Assembly (NCBI RefSeq): GCF_025244905.1
Contig: NZ_CP104285.1
Span: 1,426,001 to 1,490,000, forward strand
Length of the DNA stretch: 64,000 nucleotides
Direction: 5' to 3'
Source: Enterobacter mori
GTDB taxonomy: Bacteria; Pseudomonadota; Gammaproteobacteria; Enterobacterales; Enterobacteriaceae
Shown here: positions 1-8,323 of the stretch, piece by piece
Position numbering within the stretch: the stretch's first letter is position 1
How the letters are laid out: each line of letters starts with the position of its first letter
Made by a program: the position numbers and the translations under genes
The notes under the pieces: generated by a model
The model's input: the letters and a program-made list of their open reading frames with translations, nothing else
Told to the model about the DNA's origin: nothing
Databases searched by the model: none

Positions 1-719
1 TGGCGATCCTGCTCGGCAAGCCGCCGGGGGCGCTGGATGCGGAATTGCAAAGCGTGCAGCCGATGCCTGCCCTGCCGGATATTGTGCAAACGGGCATTCC
101 GTCGACGCTGGCGCGACGCCGTCCGGACGTGCGCGAAGCGGAGGCGAACCTCCACGCCGCGACGGCGCAAATCGGCGTCTCGGTGGCGGAGCTGTTCCCG
201 AGCTTTACGCTCTCCGGCCAGTTTGGCCTGCGCAACAGCGAAACTAACTGGCTGACCGACTGGAGCAGCCACTTCTACAGCTTTGGCCCGCAGGTCTCCA
301 TTCCCATCTTCCAGGGCGGTCGGCTGGTTTCCAGCGTCAAGGTGGCGCGCGCGCAGCAGGGGGCGGCGGTGCTGGACTATCGCCAGACGGTGCTGACCGC
401 GCTCGGGGATGTGGAAAACGCGCTGGTGAGCTATCGCACCGACCAGCAGCGCGAAGCGGGTCTGGCGAAAACTATCGACGCGCTGCAAAACGCGTTCGAC
501 CTGGCAAGCGACAGCTACCGGCAGGGGATCGCCAGCTTTATCGACGTGCTGGACGCCCAGCGGCAGCTGGCGCAGGCCCAGCAGCAGCGCGCGCAGGCGC
601 AGGTGCAAAGCGCCCTCGACCTGGTGGCGCTCTACAAGGCGCTCGGCGGCGGCTGGGAGCCGTATCAGCAGGTGCAATTACCGGACTACAACGTCTTTGG
701 CGATGCCCCGCGCGGATAG
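1..719 (+). CDS. Efflux outer-membrane factor (NodT/TolC-like), 3' part only
   Basis: The reading frame is open from base 3 to the TAG at 717-719, so only about the last 238 residues are present; the start lies outside the window. The protein resembles the C-terminal half of NodT-family outer-membrane factors, the exit ducts of tripartite RND pumps. Seen directly: the family-typical segment RRPDVREAEANL, a beta-strand stretch around FTLSGQFGLRNS, and two long Ala/Gln-rich helices (QRQLAQAQQQRAQAQVQ) of the type that form the periplasmic tunnel. It is probably the last gene of an efflux operon whose pump and adaptor genes are upstream. The substrate cannot be told from this piece. Confidence 0.85.
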   Translation, partial: AILLGKPPGALDAELQSVQPMPALPDIVQTGIPSTLARRRPDVREAEANLHAATAQIGVSVAELFPSFTLSGQFGLRNSETNWLTDWSSHFYSFGPQVSIPIFQGGRLVSSVKVARAQQGAAVLDYRQTVLTALGDVENALVSYRTDQQREAGLAKTIDALQNAFDLASDSYRQGIASFIDVLDAQRQLAQAQQQRAQAQVQSALDLVALYKALGGGWEPYQQVQLPDYNVFGDAPRG

Positions 720-821
720 ATTCAGAGGATTGGGCAAGAAACGGACAGGAACGCCACATTCGCGATGGTTGAGGGGCGGGTATAACTATCGGGTACCCAA
801 TCGACATGCGAGGAATAACTT

Positions 822-1862
822 ATGCGTTATCAAAAACTGGGCAACACCGGACTGTTTGTTTCTGAACTGTGCCTCGGCACCATGACCTTCGGCGGTGAAG
901 ACGGCATGTGGGGCAAGATTGGTCAGCTTAAGCAAAACGAAGCCGAGCAGCTGGTGGGCCGCGCGCTGGACGCGGGCATCAACTTTATCGATACCGCCGA
1001 CGTCTATTCGGAAGGGCGCTCGGAGGCGATCCTCGGGCAGGCGCTGAAAAACCTCAACGTCCCGCGCGAAAATGTGGTGGTTGCCACCAAGGTGTTCGGC
1101 GAAACGGGCAGCGCCGGTGTGAACTCGCGCGGCAGCTCGCGCTATCACATCATCAGCAGCGTGAAGGAGAGCCTGCGCCGCCTGCAGCTCGATCATATCG
1201 ATCTCTACCAGCTTCACGGCTTTGACCCGGCAACACCCGTTGAAGAGACGCTCTACGCGCTGGATAACCTGGTGCAGCACGGCCACGTGCGCTACATCGG
1301 CGTTTCTAACTGGGCGGCGTGGCAGATAGCCAAAGCGTTGGGTATTTCCGAGCGGCTGGGGCTGGTGCGTTTTGCGTCATTGCAGGCGTATTACACCATC
1401 GCCGGGCGCGATCTGGAGCGTGAACTGGTGCCGATGATGCAGAGCGAAGGCGTTGGGCTGATGGTCTGGAGCCCGCTGGCGGGCGGCCTGCTGAGCGGAA
1501 AATATGGCCGCGACGGGACGAGCGAAACCGGTGGCCGCCGTCTGGCGTTCGACTTCCCGCCGGTAGATAAAGATCGCGCCTTCGACTGCGTGGACGTGAT
1601 GCGCGTGATTGCCGAGAGCAAGGGCGTCTCCGTCGCGCAAATCGCGCTGGCCTGGCTGCTGCATCAAAAGGCCGTGACCAGCGTGATTATCGGTGCCAAA
1701 CGCGTCGATCAGCTGGATGACAATATTGCCGCGACCGGGATCCGCTTAAGCGAAGACGAGCTTAAACAGCTGGATGCCGTCAGCGCACTGCCGCGGGAAT
1801 ATCCCGGCTGGATGCTGGAGCGGCAGGGGGAATATCGTCGCAACCAGCTTGCGCAACAGTAA
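822..1862 (+). CDS. Aldo/keto reductase
   Basis: 346 residues, full length for the AKR superfamily, which reduces aldehydes and ketones with NAD(P)H in the cytoplasm. The catalytic tetrad is visible: Asp57 and Tyr62 in FIDTADVYSEG, Lys90 in VVATKVFG and His132 in LYQLHGFDP. The C-terminal cofactor motif SVIIGAKRVDQLDDN is intact. AGGA lies 8 bases before the ATG at 822. It stands alone, about 100 bp downstream of the efflux gene and 50 bp before the decayed lipoprotein copy on the other strand. The natural substrate is unknown; it is close to the general YajO/YhdN-type reductases. Confidence 0.9.
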   Translation: MRYQKLGNTGLFVSELCLGTMTFGGEDGMWGKIGQLKQNEAEQLVGRALDAGINFIDTADVYSEGRSEAILGQALKNLNVPRENVVVATKVFGETGSAGVNSRGSSRYHIISSVKESLRRLQLDHIDLYQLHGFDPATPVEETLYALDNLVQHGHVRYIGVSNWAAWQIAKALGISERLGLVRFASLQAYYTIAGRDLERELVPMMQSEGVGLMVWSPLAGGLLSGKYGRDGTSETGGRRLAFDFPPVDKDRAFDCVDVMRVIAESKGVSVAQIALAWLLHQKAVTSVIIGAKRVDQLDDNIAATGIRLSEDELKQLDAVSALPREYPGWMLERQGEYRRNQLAQQ

Positions 1863-1912
1863 CCTTCCTTTCCCGTGGTAGCGCATAGCGATTTACCGGA
1901 TAGCGGGTTTTG

Positions 1913-2032
1913 CTAGTTTACCGCCCCTGAGCCTGAAGGCCAGGGGCATCTCTTCGGGGGGGCTGGCTCACCTGTATGGCAGCCGGACAGCAGAAAGAGG
2001 CTGGCCAGTACTGCGGTGAATCTCCTTTTCAT
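1913..2032 (-). pseudogene. Decayed third copy of the DUF2931-like immunity lipoprotein (5' end only)
   Basis: Directly downstream of the second lipoprotein gene, the minus strand reads again the start of that gene: same intergenic sequence, ATG at 2032, and the signal peptide MKRRFTAVLASLFLLSGC. It matches the second copy for about 26 codons. A single-base loss in the C-run around 1957 then shifts the frame, and similarity ends near 1947. The resulting frame stops at 1913, giving 39 residues. The lipobox LSGC survives, so a short lipopeptide could still be made, but the body of the protein is gone. Best read as the remnant of a third tandem copy. Confidence 0.75.
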
Positions 2033-2040
2033 TGTTTTCC

Positions 2041-2694
2041 TCACCATTGCCCGTATGGGTAGGTTTTGCCTTTGATAAACTCCACCGTATCTTCTGTATA
2101 TCTGTAACCATGCGAAAACTGTGTTACTCCCTTACAGGCATCCAGTCTGTCACCGGACAGCGTGGTGAGCCGCTGCGGCTCTACCGGCAGGTTCCCACCA
2201 ATCCCGCTGTTCTGCAGCCAGACTCGCACTTTACCTTCCGGGGCCAGGCCAATCAGCAGCGTGTCGTACCACGTGGTGCCGTATGAGTCCTTTCCGGTCG
2301 GGGTCAGCATTCTGGTCCTGAGCGAGGCCGGAAAGACTATCCGGGTCTCATAGGTTTTTTTGTCGATGACCGAATCCCAGCAGAACAACATCATCACGGG
2401 CGGGTGACGCGCCTGATTAAACTGGGCATTCCGTCGCACCCGGTTACTCCATGTTCCCACGGTAACGGCACTGTCCTGCACGGAGTCCAGCGTCCGGAAG
2501 GTATACACCACCCCCTTCTCATCAATCACCAGCGCCTGCGTGACCTCGGCATACAGTGCTTTCGGGGTGAAGAAAGCGAAGTCCCATTTCCCGTAAGGCA
2601 TCCCGCCCGTCTCTTCGGGGGTGGCTGGCTTACCTGTATGGCAACCGGACAGCAGAAAGAGGCAGGTCAGTACTGCGGTGAATCTCCTTTTCAT
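2041..2694 (-). CDS. DUF2931-like lipoprotein, probable immunity protein, copy 2
   Basis: 217 residues from the ATG at 2694, which has GAGG 7 bases upstream; an upstream in-frame ATG at 2709 lies inside the preceding gene and is less likely. The protein begins with a lipoprotein signal peptide ending in the lipobox LSGC, so it should be anchored in an envelope membrane and face the periplasm. The body (PYGKWDFAFFTP, LFCWDSVIDKKTYETRI) resembles DUF2931 proteins. It follows copy 1 by 8 bp and is identical to it over the last 115 or so residues. Position after a PAAR-lipase gene suggests it neutralises that enzyme in the periplasm; this is inference from genetic context. Confidence 0.8.
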   Translation of the reverse strand: MKRRFTAVLTCLFLLSGCHTGKPATPEETGGMPYGKWDFAFFTPKALYAEVTQALVIDEKGVVYTFRTLDSVQDSAVTVGTWSNRVRRNAQFNQARHPPVMMLFCWDSVIDKKTYETRIVFPASLRTRMLTPTGKDSYGTTWYDTLLIGLAPEGKVRVWLQNSGIGGNLPVEPQRLTTLSGDRLDACKGVTQFSHGYRYTEDTVEFIKGKTYPYGQW

Positions 2695-2702
2695 TGTTTT
2701 CC

Positions 2703-3356
2703 TCACCATTGCCCGTACGGGTAGGTTTTGCCTTTGATGAACTCCACCGTATCTTCTGTATATCTGTAACCATGCGAAAACTGTGTTACTCCCTTACAGG
2801 CATCCAGTCTGTCACCGGACAACGTGGTGAGCCGCTGTGGCTCTACCGGCAGGTTCCCGCCAATCCCGCTGTTCTGCAGCCAGACTCGCACTTTTCCTTC
2901 CGGGGCCAGGCCAATCAGCAGCGTGTCGTACCACGTGGTGCCGTATGAGTCCTTTCCGGTCGGGGTCAGCATTCTGGTCCTGAGCGACGCCGGAAAAACT
3001 ATCCGGGTCTCATAGGTCTTTTTGTCGATGACCGAATCCCAGCAGAACAGCATCATCACGGGCGGGTGACGCGCCTTGTTAAACTGGGCATGTCGCCGCA
3101 CCTCGTTATTCCATGCCCCCACTGTGATAGCACTTGGCTGCACTGCATCCAGCGTCCGGAAGGTATACACCACCCCCTTCTCATCAATCACCAGCGCCTG
3201 CGTGACCTCGGCATACAGCGCTTTCGGGGTGAAGAAAGCGAAGTCCCATTTCCCGTAAGGCATTCCGCCCGTCTCTTCGGGTGTAGTGGGCGCTACTGCC
3301 TTGCATCCCGTAAGGGCTGTTAAAATTAAGAAAAGGCCTAACCCACGTTGTTTCAA
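2703..3356 (-). CDS. DUF2931-like lipoprotein, probable immunity protein, copy 1
   Basis: 217 residues. The start is a TTG at 3356 whose TTGA overlaps the effector stop codon TGA by four bases; GGAG lies 8 bases upstream, so translation is probably coupled to the effector gene. The signal peptide ends in the lipobox LTGC. Compared with copy 2 the differences fall in the signal peptide and in a patch at about residues 70-100 (AVQPSAITVGAWNNEVRRHAQ versus a differing stretch), while the rest is almost identical. Known Tle-type phospholipase effectors are paired with periplasmic lipoprotein inhibitors, which fits this arrangement. The inhibitory role is not shown by sequence alone. Confidence 0.8.
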   Translation of the reverse strand: MKQRGLGLFLILTALTGCKAVAPTTPEETGGMPYGKWDFAFFTPKALYAEVTQALVIDEKGVVYTFRTLDAVQPSAITVGAWNNEVRRHAQFNKARHPPVMMLFCWDSVIDKKTYETRIVFPASLRTRMLTPTGKDSYGTTWYDTLLIGLAPEGKVRVWLQNSGIGGNLPVEPQRLTTLSGDRLDACKGVTQFSHGYRYTEDTVEFIKGKTYPYGQW

Positions 3357-5275
3357 AATGATTCTCCATCCATGTTATAGCGTGTACGCCGCCAGTCTTC
3401 ATCGGGGCGATTAACAAAGCTGATAAGTTCAACCAGTGCGGCACCGCCCTGAATATCACCGCGGGTATTTCTCACCACAGGGTTCCAGTTTGCAGAGCAG
3501 TGGATATATGAACGAGCCAGAATATTCATTTCCTGCGGCGTAAAAGCAGGTGGCACTTTGCCATCACGTACCGCTTTTCCCATCTGCAGGGACTTGTCAC
3601 AGAAGTGACTTAAATCTTCCGGGATAACGAGAGCATCATTATCCTGAACAGATTTAAAATTCACTCCCGCCTCTTTAGCCGCCTCAATCATCACCCGCAG
3701 TACCACCTTTGCCCAGTCGTTGCGAATTAACCGGTCTCGCAGCGTCAGCGCCGAAAAACTGCGTTTCTGAAACTGCCCGTAGCGATCCGGCGGCAGCCGG
3801 TCGTCATACCAGGTTTCGGCCATAATGCGACTGGTCCGCAGAACGGGAGCGAGACAGGGAAAGGTATCCAGCTGCGGGAGTTGCTGTAGCAGCCGCTTAT
3901 AGCTGCGCGTCTGGCTTCCCGGCTGGCTGAGGGGGACCGTTTCCGTGGCGGGGCGGGTCAGGAACAGGTTTTCCCGCACCTGCGGCAGATAGCCGCCGCC
4001 AGTGTCAGAATGCGCGCCAGGCAGAGCCAGTTCGGGCCATACGGGCCGGACGCTGTTCAGGGCAAAGTTGAACCGGCACTCATTTCCCGCCGTGATGTGG
4101 AAGACCTTCTCCGCGATGCCGGGAGGCAGGGTGATGTTCACCTCGCCGGTACTGGCTGAGTGGGGATTCATGCCATTCACCGGACTGCCGATGGCCGCAA
4201 CGGTGTCAAATATGCCAATAAATCGGGTCTTTCCGGCCGGCGGCCCCTGAAGGGCGACGCCGTTCAGTCCCTGACGAATGGCGGCGATAATCGCACTGTC
4301 CTGCGCCAGGACGCGGTTGGCGAAATGACGTGCCGCTGCGGCACCGCGGCTGAACCCGAAAATATCGAACCGGATTAATTTAACAATTAATAGTTGTTTA
4401 TTAAGAAGGCTCTTTAAATTTCGAAGAGTCTGCTCAATTTTAGATATCAGACCCGCTACCGCTTTATCCGTTTTGGCAACGACGCCTGTATCCGCAATTC
4501 CCAGCGACTGGCCAATCAGGCTGTCGGGTTTGCCCGCTTCGGTGCCGATACCGTCGATATACAGTGACGCCTGAACCTCAGTGCTGTCGGGTAACAGATC
4601 GGTCTGATACAACGTGTGCAGCCAGTGCACGTTGGTGTAATACCCGATGTAGCTGCCTGCGCCGGTGCCGGACACCCCAAACTCCTCGCGAGCACACCGG
4701 GCCATAATGACCTCGGCTTCCACGCTGGTGTAGTCGAAGTGCCTGGCCGTACAGGCTTTAATCATGTTCTCCGTGTTAACGGCATTATTCCCCGTACCGT
4801 CAAAAAACAGGCCGACGGTCAGCGTCACGTCTTGCGGCGTGGGGGAGTCTGACTCAGATGGCGGGGAAAGCGGTGAGGAAAGGGGCGGAGTAGAGGATGG
4901 CGGGGATGAGGTACGCAGTTCTTCTGTCTGCCTGCTGAATGACGGCTGCCCCGTGGGTCGTACGGTGCTCTGGGTTATCGCACCAGCATCAGACAAAGGG
5001 ACGATAATGCGATTGCTTCCTGCCGGACAGCCACATTTGACCTCAGAGTCATGAATGGCAGCCCAGGCTCCGTCAATGATGAAATCCGGCGTGCCGGTGA
5101 CAACGGTGCCGGGAATTTTACAGAGGGGGCAGGGTGTTGTTTTATCCCCCACGCGAACCATGCCTCTGCCGGTGTCCTGATTAGCAGGAAGGGAGCTGAT
5201 ACAGCGGGCGCCGGTGGTGGTTTTATCCCCGTCAAGGGCGAGTCCGAGTGCATCAATACTGACAAAGTGGGGCAT
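3353..5275 (-). CDS. PAAR-domain lipase effector, Tle1-like (DUF2235)
   Basis: 640 residues in two parts. Residues 1-95 form a PAAR-like tip domain (GDKTTTGARC, GDKTTPCPLCK, VKCGCPAGSNRI) of the kind that sharpens the type VI secretion spike. A Ser/Pro-rich linker spans about 107-148. Residues 150-640 match the DUF2235 alpha/beta hydrolase family that includes Tle1 phospholipases: LFFDGTGNN, the nucleophile elbow GFSRG with Ser309, FDTVA with Asp357, and LPGAHSDTGGGY with His422 as likely triad. Expected role: delivered into rival cells to cleave membrane lipids. The two downstream lipoproteins would protect the producer. No other T6SS gene lies in the window, so it is an orphan cargo locus. 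Lipid specificity is unknown. Confidence 0.85.
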   Translation of the reverse strand: MPHFVSIDALGLALDGDKTTTGARCISSLPANQDTGRGMVRVGDKTTPCPLCKIPGTVVTGTPDFIIDGAWAAIHDSEVKCGCPAGSNRIIVPLSDAGAITQSTVRPTGQPSFSRQTEELRTSSPPSSTPPLSSPLSPPSESDSPTPQDVTLTVGLFFDGTGNNAVNTENMIKACTARHFDYTSVEAEVIMARCAREEFGVSGTGAGSYIGYYTNVHWLHTLYQTDLLPDSTEVQASLYIDGIGTEAGKPDSLIGQSLGIADTGVVAKTDKAVAGLISKIEQTLRNLKSLLNKQLLIVKLIRFDIFGFSRGAAAARHFANRVLAQDSAIIAAIRQGLNGVALQGPPAGKTRFIGIFDTVAAIGSPVNGMNPHSASTGEVNITLPPGIAEKVFHITAGNECRFNFALNSVRPVWPELALPGAHSDTGGGYLPQVRENLFLTRPATETVPLSQPGSQTRSYKRLLQQLPQLDTFPCLAPVLRTSRIMAETWYDDRLPPDRYGQFQKRSFSALTLRDRLIRNDWAKVVLRVMIEAAKEAGVNFKSVQDNDALVIPEDLSHFCDKSLQMGKAVRDGKVPPAFTPQEMNILARSYIHCSANWNPVVRNTRGDIQGGAALVELISFVNRPDEDWRRTRYNMDGESF

Positions 5276-5484
5276 TTCATATCCGTATGAAAAGTGTGTT
5301 TAGTGCGCGAACTATACGCCCGGTCTGCAGGTAGAAAAATATGCTTAGTATCAAAATAGTCACATCTGGAGAGAATTAGGATTTAAGCCCGGTCTGGAGA
5401 GAGGTTTGCTCATTTTTTAATAGACCAACTTGTCCTTTACTCGGTTTTTTTCCCCGCATTGCTCACAAAAAACGATCCTCCTCT
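5276..5484. other. Intergenic stretch between effector and beta-glucoside operon
   Basis: About 210 bp that are clearly more AT-rich than the flanks. I see no credible gene. A near repeat of CCCGGTCTG occurs at about 5320 and 5390. The promoter of the effector gene (minus strand) must lie here but no strong box stands out. Confidence 0.4.
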
Positions 5485-5513
5485 TTGATCCAAATTTAAT
5501 CTTCGCCTATATG
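5485..5513 (+). promoter_or_regulatory. Promoter of the GH1-EIIC-GntR operon
   Basis: TTGATC at 5485-5490 and TATATG at 5508-5513 are separated by exactly 17 bp and match sigma-70 boxes at 4 of 6 positions each or better. The -10 box overlaps the first operator palindrome, the layout expected for simple repression. Not tested; box choice is by eye. Confidence 0.6.
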
Positions 5514-5522
5514 ACTAGTCAT
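5511..5522. promoter_or_regulatory. Operator 1, ATGACTAGTCAT
   Basis: Perfect 12-bp palindrome overlapping the -10 box of the operon promoter. An identical copy lies 22 bp downstream, centre to centre, i.e. about two helical turns. The likely ligand is the GntR-type regulator encoded by the last gene of the operon; this assignment is inferred from position. Confidence 0.7.
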
Positions 5523-5532
5523 GAAATTTTAA

Positions 5533-5544
5533 ATGACTAGTCAT
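5533..5544. promoter_or_regulatory. Operator 2, ATGACTAGTCAT
   Basis: Second perfect copy of the palindrome, just downstream of the expected transcription start and 13 bp before the ATG of the GH1 gene. The outer flanks of the pair are also symmetric (TAT before copy 1, ATA after copy 2), so the whole unit is a symmetric double site suited to two dimers on the same DNA face. Confidence 0.7.
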
Positions 5545-5557
5545 ATAGGGGGAGACC

Positions 5558-6934
5558 ATGAACAATTCACTGCCGGCCAACTTTTTATGGGGCAACTCGG
5601 TATCCAGCATGCAGACGGAAGGGGCCTGGAACGAAGGCGGGAAGGGCATGTCGGTCTACGACATTCGCGAAGCCGGAGAAAATATCTCCGACTGGAAAGT
5701 CGCCACCGACTCCTACCACCGCTACCGGGAAGATTTCGACCTGATGCAGGATCTGGGCATGAACTGCTACCGCTTCCAGATCTCCTGGAGCCGCGTCTGC
5801 CCACAGGGTGACGGCGATTTTAACGACGAAGGTATCGCATTTTACGACCGTTTTATCGACGATCTGATCGCTCGAGGCATTGAGCCGATGGTTTGTCTCT
5901 ACCACTTCGATATGCCGCTGGCGCTGGCGCAGGAGTACAACGGCTTCAATGACCGCCGCGTAATGGACGCCTTTATCCGCTACGGCAAAAAGATGATCGA
6001 CTGCTTTGGCGATCGCGTGAAGTACTGGCTGACCTTCAACGAGCAGAACATCTTCCATATGCCGATAGCCTTCCGCATTTCAGGGTATATGAAAGGGGAG
6101 GAAACCCTGCGCGAGCTGTACGAATTACAGCATCACACCATGGTGGCGCACATGGCGCTGACCGAGTATCTGCACCAGACGAAACCGGGCCAGCTGATGG
6201 GCGGCATGCTGGCACACCAGCTTATCTACCCGGCCACCTGCAAACCGCGCGATATCTTCTGCGCTCAGCAGTATGACGAGTTCCTCAACCAGAACCTGCT
6301 GCGCGTCTTTGCCGGGCAGGGCTACAGCCCGGCGGTGATGGCGGTGGTGGAGCAGGAAGGCTTTGGCGATATCTACCGCGCTGAAGATCTCGCGCTGTTC
6401 GCCCGCACGAAGAACGACTTTATGGCCTTCAGCTACTACGCCAGCAAAACGCTGGACAGCGATGCGATCCCGGAAGGCACGCCGGTGAACGATTACCTGC
6501 TGCACGGCGAGAAAAATAACCCGTACCTGAAGGCCACCGAGTGGAACTGGCAGATCGATCCGCTGGGCTTTCGCACCATCATCACCCGCTACGCCAACGA
6601 CTGGCGGATGCCGGTCTTCCCGATTGAAAACGGCATTGGCGTGATTGAATCCTGGGACGGCGTGAACCCGATTGAAGACACCTACCGCATCGACTACCAC
6701 CGGGCGCATATCGAGGCCATGAAGGAGGCGATATTCGAGGACGGGGCGGAAGTCATTGGCTACCTTGGCTGGGGATTAATCGACATTCTCAGCTCCCAGG
6801 GCGACATGCGTAAGCGCTACGGCGTAGTCTATGTCAACCGTGAAAACCACGACCTGAAAGACCTGAAGCGCGTGCCGAAGAAGAGCTATGCGTGGTTAAA
6901 ACAGGTTATTCATACCAACGGACGCGAGATGTAA
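5558..6934 (+). CDS. GH1 6-phospho-beta-glucosidase
   Basis: 458 residues, full length for glycoside hydrolase family 1. The acid/base Glu162 sits in WLTFNEQN and the nucleophile Glu357 in FPIENGIG. The C-terminal loop SSQGDMRKRYG carries the Ser, Lys and Tyr that bind the sugar phosphate in 6-phospho-glycosidases, so the substrate is probably a phosphorylated beta-glucoside delivered by the PTS. GGGAG precedes the ATG at 5558. First gene of an operon with a PTS EIIC and a GntR repressor. The aglycone preference is not evident; the gene is not a clear orthologue of bglA, bglB or ascB. Confidence 0.88.
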   Translation: MNNSLPANFLWGNSVSSMQTEGAWNEGGKGMSVYDIREAGENISDWKVATDSYHRYREDFDLMQDLGMNCYRFQISWSRVCPQGDGDFNDEGIAFYDRFIDDLIARGIEPMVCLYHFDMPLALAQEYNGFNDRRVMDAFIRYGKKMIDCFGDRVKYWLTFNEQNIFHMPIAFRISGYMKGEETLRELYELQHHTMVAHMALTEYLHQTKPGQLMGGMLAHQLIYPATCKPRDIFCAQQYDEFLNQNLLRVFAGQGYSPAVMAVVEQEGFGDIYRAEDLALFARTKNDFMAFSYYASKTLDSDAIPEGTPVNDYLLHGEKNNPYLKATEWNWQIDPLGFRTIITRYANDWRMPVFPIENGIGVIESWDGVNPIEDTYRIDYHRAHIEAMKEAIFEDGAEVIGYLGWGLIDILSSQGDMRKRYGVVYVNRENHDLKDLKRVPKKSYAWLKQVIHTNGREM

Positions 6935-6985
6935 GCCGTACGCTGCCGGGCCGTTTTTGTGACTGATTGATGGGAACTATCCGCT

Positions 6986-8308
6986 ATGTCTGAAACAAAA
7001 ATAACACCGCACATGCAGTCCTTTGTCGATAAATTTGTCGAGTTCTCGGCGCGCCTGGCAAACCAGGTGCACCTGCGCTCCCTGCGCGACGCCTTCGCCA
7101 CGGTGATGCCGATTTTCATCCTCGCCGGTCTGGCGGTGCTGGTGAACAACGTGGTGTTTCCGTGGATTTTTCACGGCGATACGCTCGCGCAGTTTAAGGT
7201 ATGGGGCGAGGCGATAATCAACGGCACGCTGAACATCGCCGCGCTGCTGCTGGCCCCGATGATTGCCTGGTCGCTGGCGCGCAACAAAGATTTCGACAAT
7301 CCGGTCTCGGCAGTGGTTATCGCCGTCAGCAGCTTCATCATCATGATGCCGATGCGCTTGCAGATTACGCCTGTCGGCAGCGACGCCGCGGTGAACGTCA
7401 CCCAGGTACTGACGTTTGCCAATATTGGCTCAACCGGGATTTTCGCCGGGGTGCTGATTGGGCTGCTTTCAACGGAAGTGTTTATCGCCATCTCGCGGCT
7501 TAAGGCGCTACACATTTCGCTGGGGGAGAACGTACCGCCAGCGGTGAGCAAATCCTTCACCGCGCTGATCCCGACCATCCTCACGCTCTCCCTGTTCGCA
7601 GTGCTGGCGGCCATACTGGCAAACGTGCTGCATACGGACCTGATCCATCTTATTACGACCTTTATCCAGCAGCCCCTGCGGCTGATCAACACCAGCCTGC
7701 CCGGGACGATTTTCATTTACAGCTTCGGTAACTTCCTGTTCACGCTGGGTATTCATCAGTCTGTCGTCAACAGCGTGGTGCTGGAGCCGTTCCTGCTGAT
7801 CAACACCAACGAGAACATGCTGGCCTTCGCTAACGGCCAGCCCATTCCGCACATCATCAATAACATCTTCGTGCCGACGTTCGGCATGGTGGGCGGAACG
7901 GGTAGCACGATCTCGCTGCTGATCGCCATCTTTATCTTCTCCCGACAAAAATCGGCGAAGCAGGTGGCGCGTCTGTCGCTGGCGCCCGGCCTGTTCAACA
8001 TCAACGAGCCGGTGATCTTCGGCCTGCCGATTGTCTTTAACCTGCCGCTGATGATCCCGTTTGTGCTGCTGCCCGCCATCGGCATTTACTTCGCCTGGCT
8101 CTGTACCACGTTGGGGTTAATGTCGCGCTGCGTGGTGATGATCCCGTGGACCACGCCGCCAATTCTCAGCGCCTGGCTGGCGACGGCGGGGGACTGGCGG
8201 GCGGTGGTGGTGCAGTTGGCAATCATTGTATTTGGTGTATTCTTCTACCTGCCTTTCCTCAAGATTGCCGAGCGAGTGGCGTTGAAAAACAGCGGGATAG
8301 AAAACTAA
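6986..8308 (+). CDS. PTS EIIC permease, lactose/cellobiose family
   Basis: 440 residues with about ten hydrophobic segments, the length and pattern of CelB/ChbC-type EIIC proteins. Family-type stretches include the soluble N-terminus (FVDKFVEFSARLANQVHLRSLRDAFATVMP), the loop FGNFLFTLGIHQSV and the conserved NINEPVIFGLPIVFN. It would bring a beta-glucoside through the inner membrane while EIIB phosphorylates it. Neither EIIA nor EIIB is encoded in the operon or elsewhere in the window, so they must come from another locus. It starts 51 bp after the hydrolase gene. Confidence 0.88.
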   Translation: MSETKITPHMQSFVDKFVEFSARLANQVHLRSLRDAFATVMPIFILAGLAVLVNNVVFPWIFHGDTLAQFKVWGEAIINGTLNIAALLLAPMIAWSLARNKDFDNPVSAVVIAVSSFIIMMPMRLQITPVGSDAAVNVTQVLTFANIGSTGIFAGVLIGLLSTEVFIAISRLKALHISLGENVPPAVSKSFTALIPTILTLSLFAVLAAILANVLHTDLIHLITTFIQQPLRLINTSLPGTIFIYSFGNFLFTLGIHQSVVNSVVLEPFLLINTNENMLAFANGQPIPHIINNIFVPTFGMVGGTGSTISLLIAIFIFSRQKSAKQVARLSLAPGLFNINEPVIFGLPIVFNLPLMIPFVLLPAIGIYFAWLCTTLGLMSRCVVMIPWTTPPILSAWLATAGDWRAVVVQLAIIVFGVFFYLPFLKIAERVALKNSGIEN

Positions 8309-8323
8309 CTGAAAGGAAGGACG

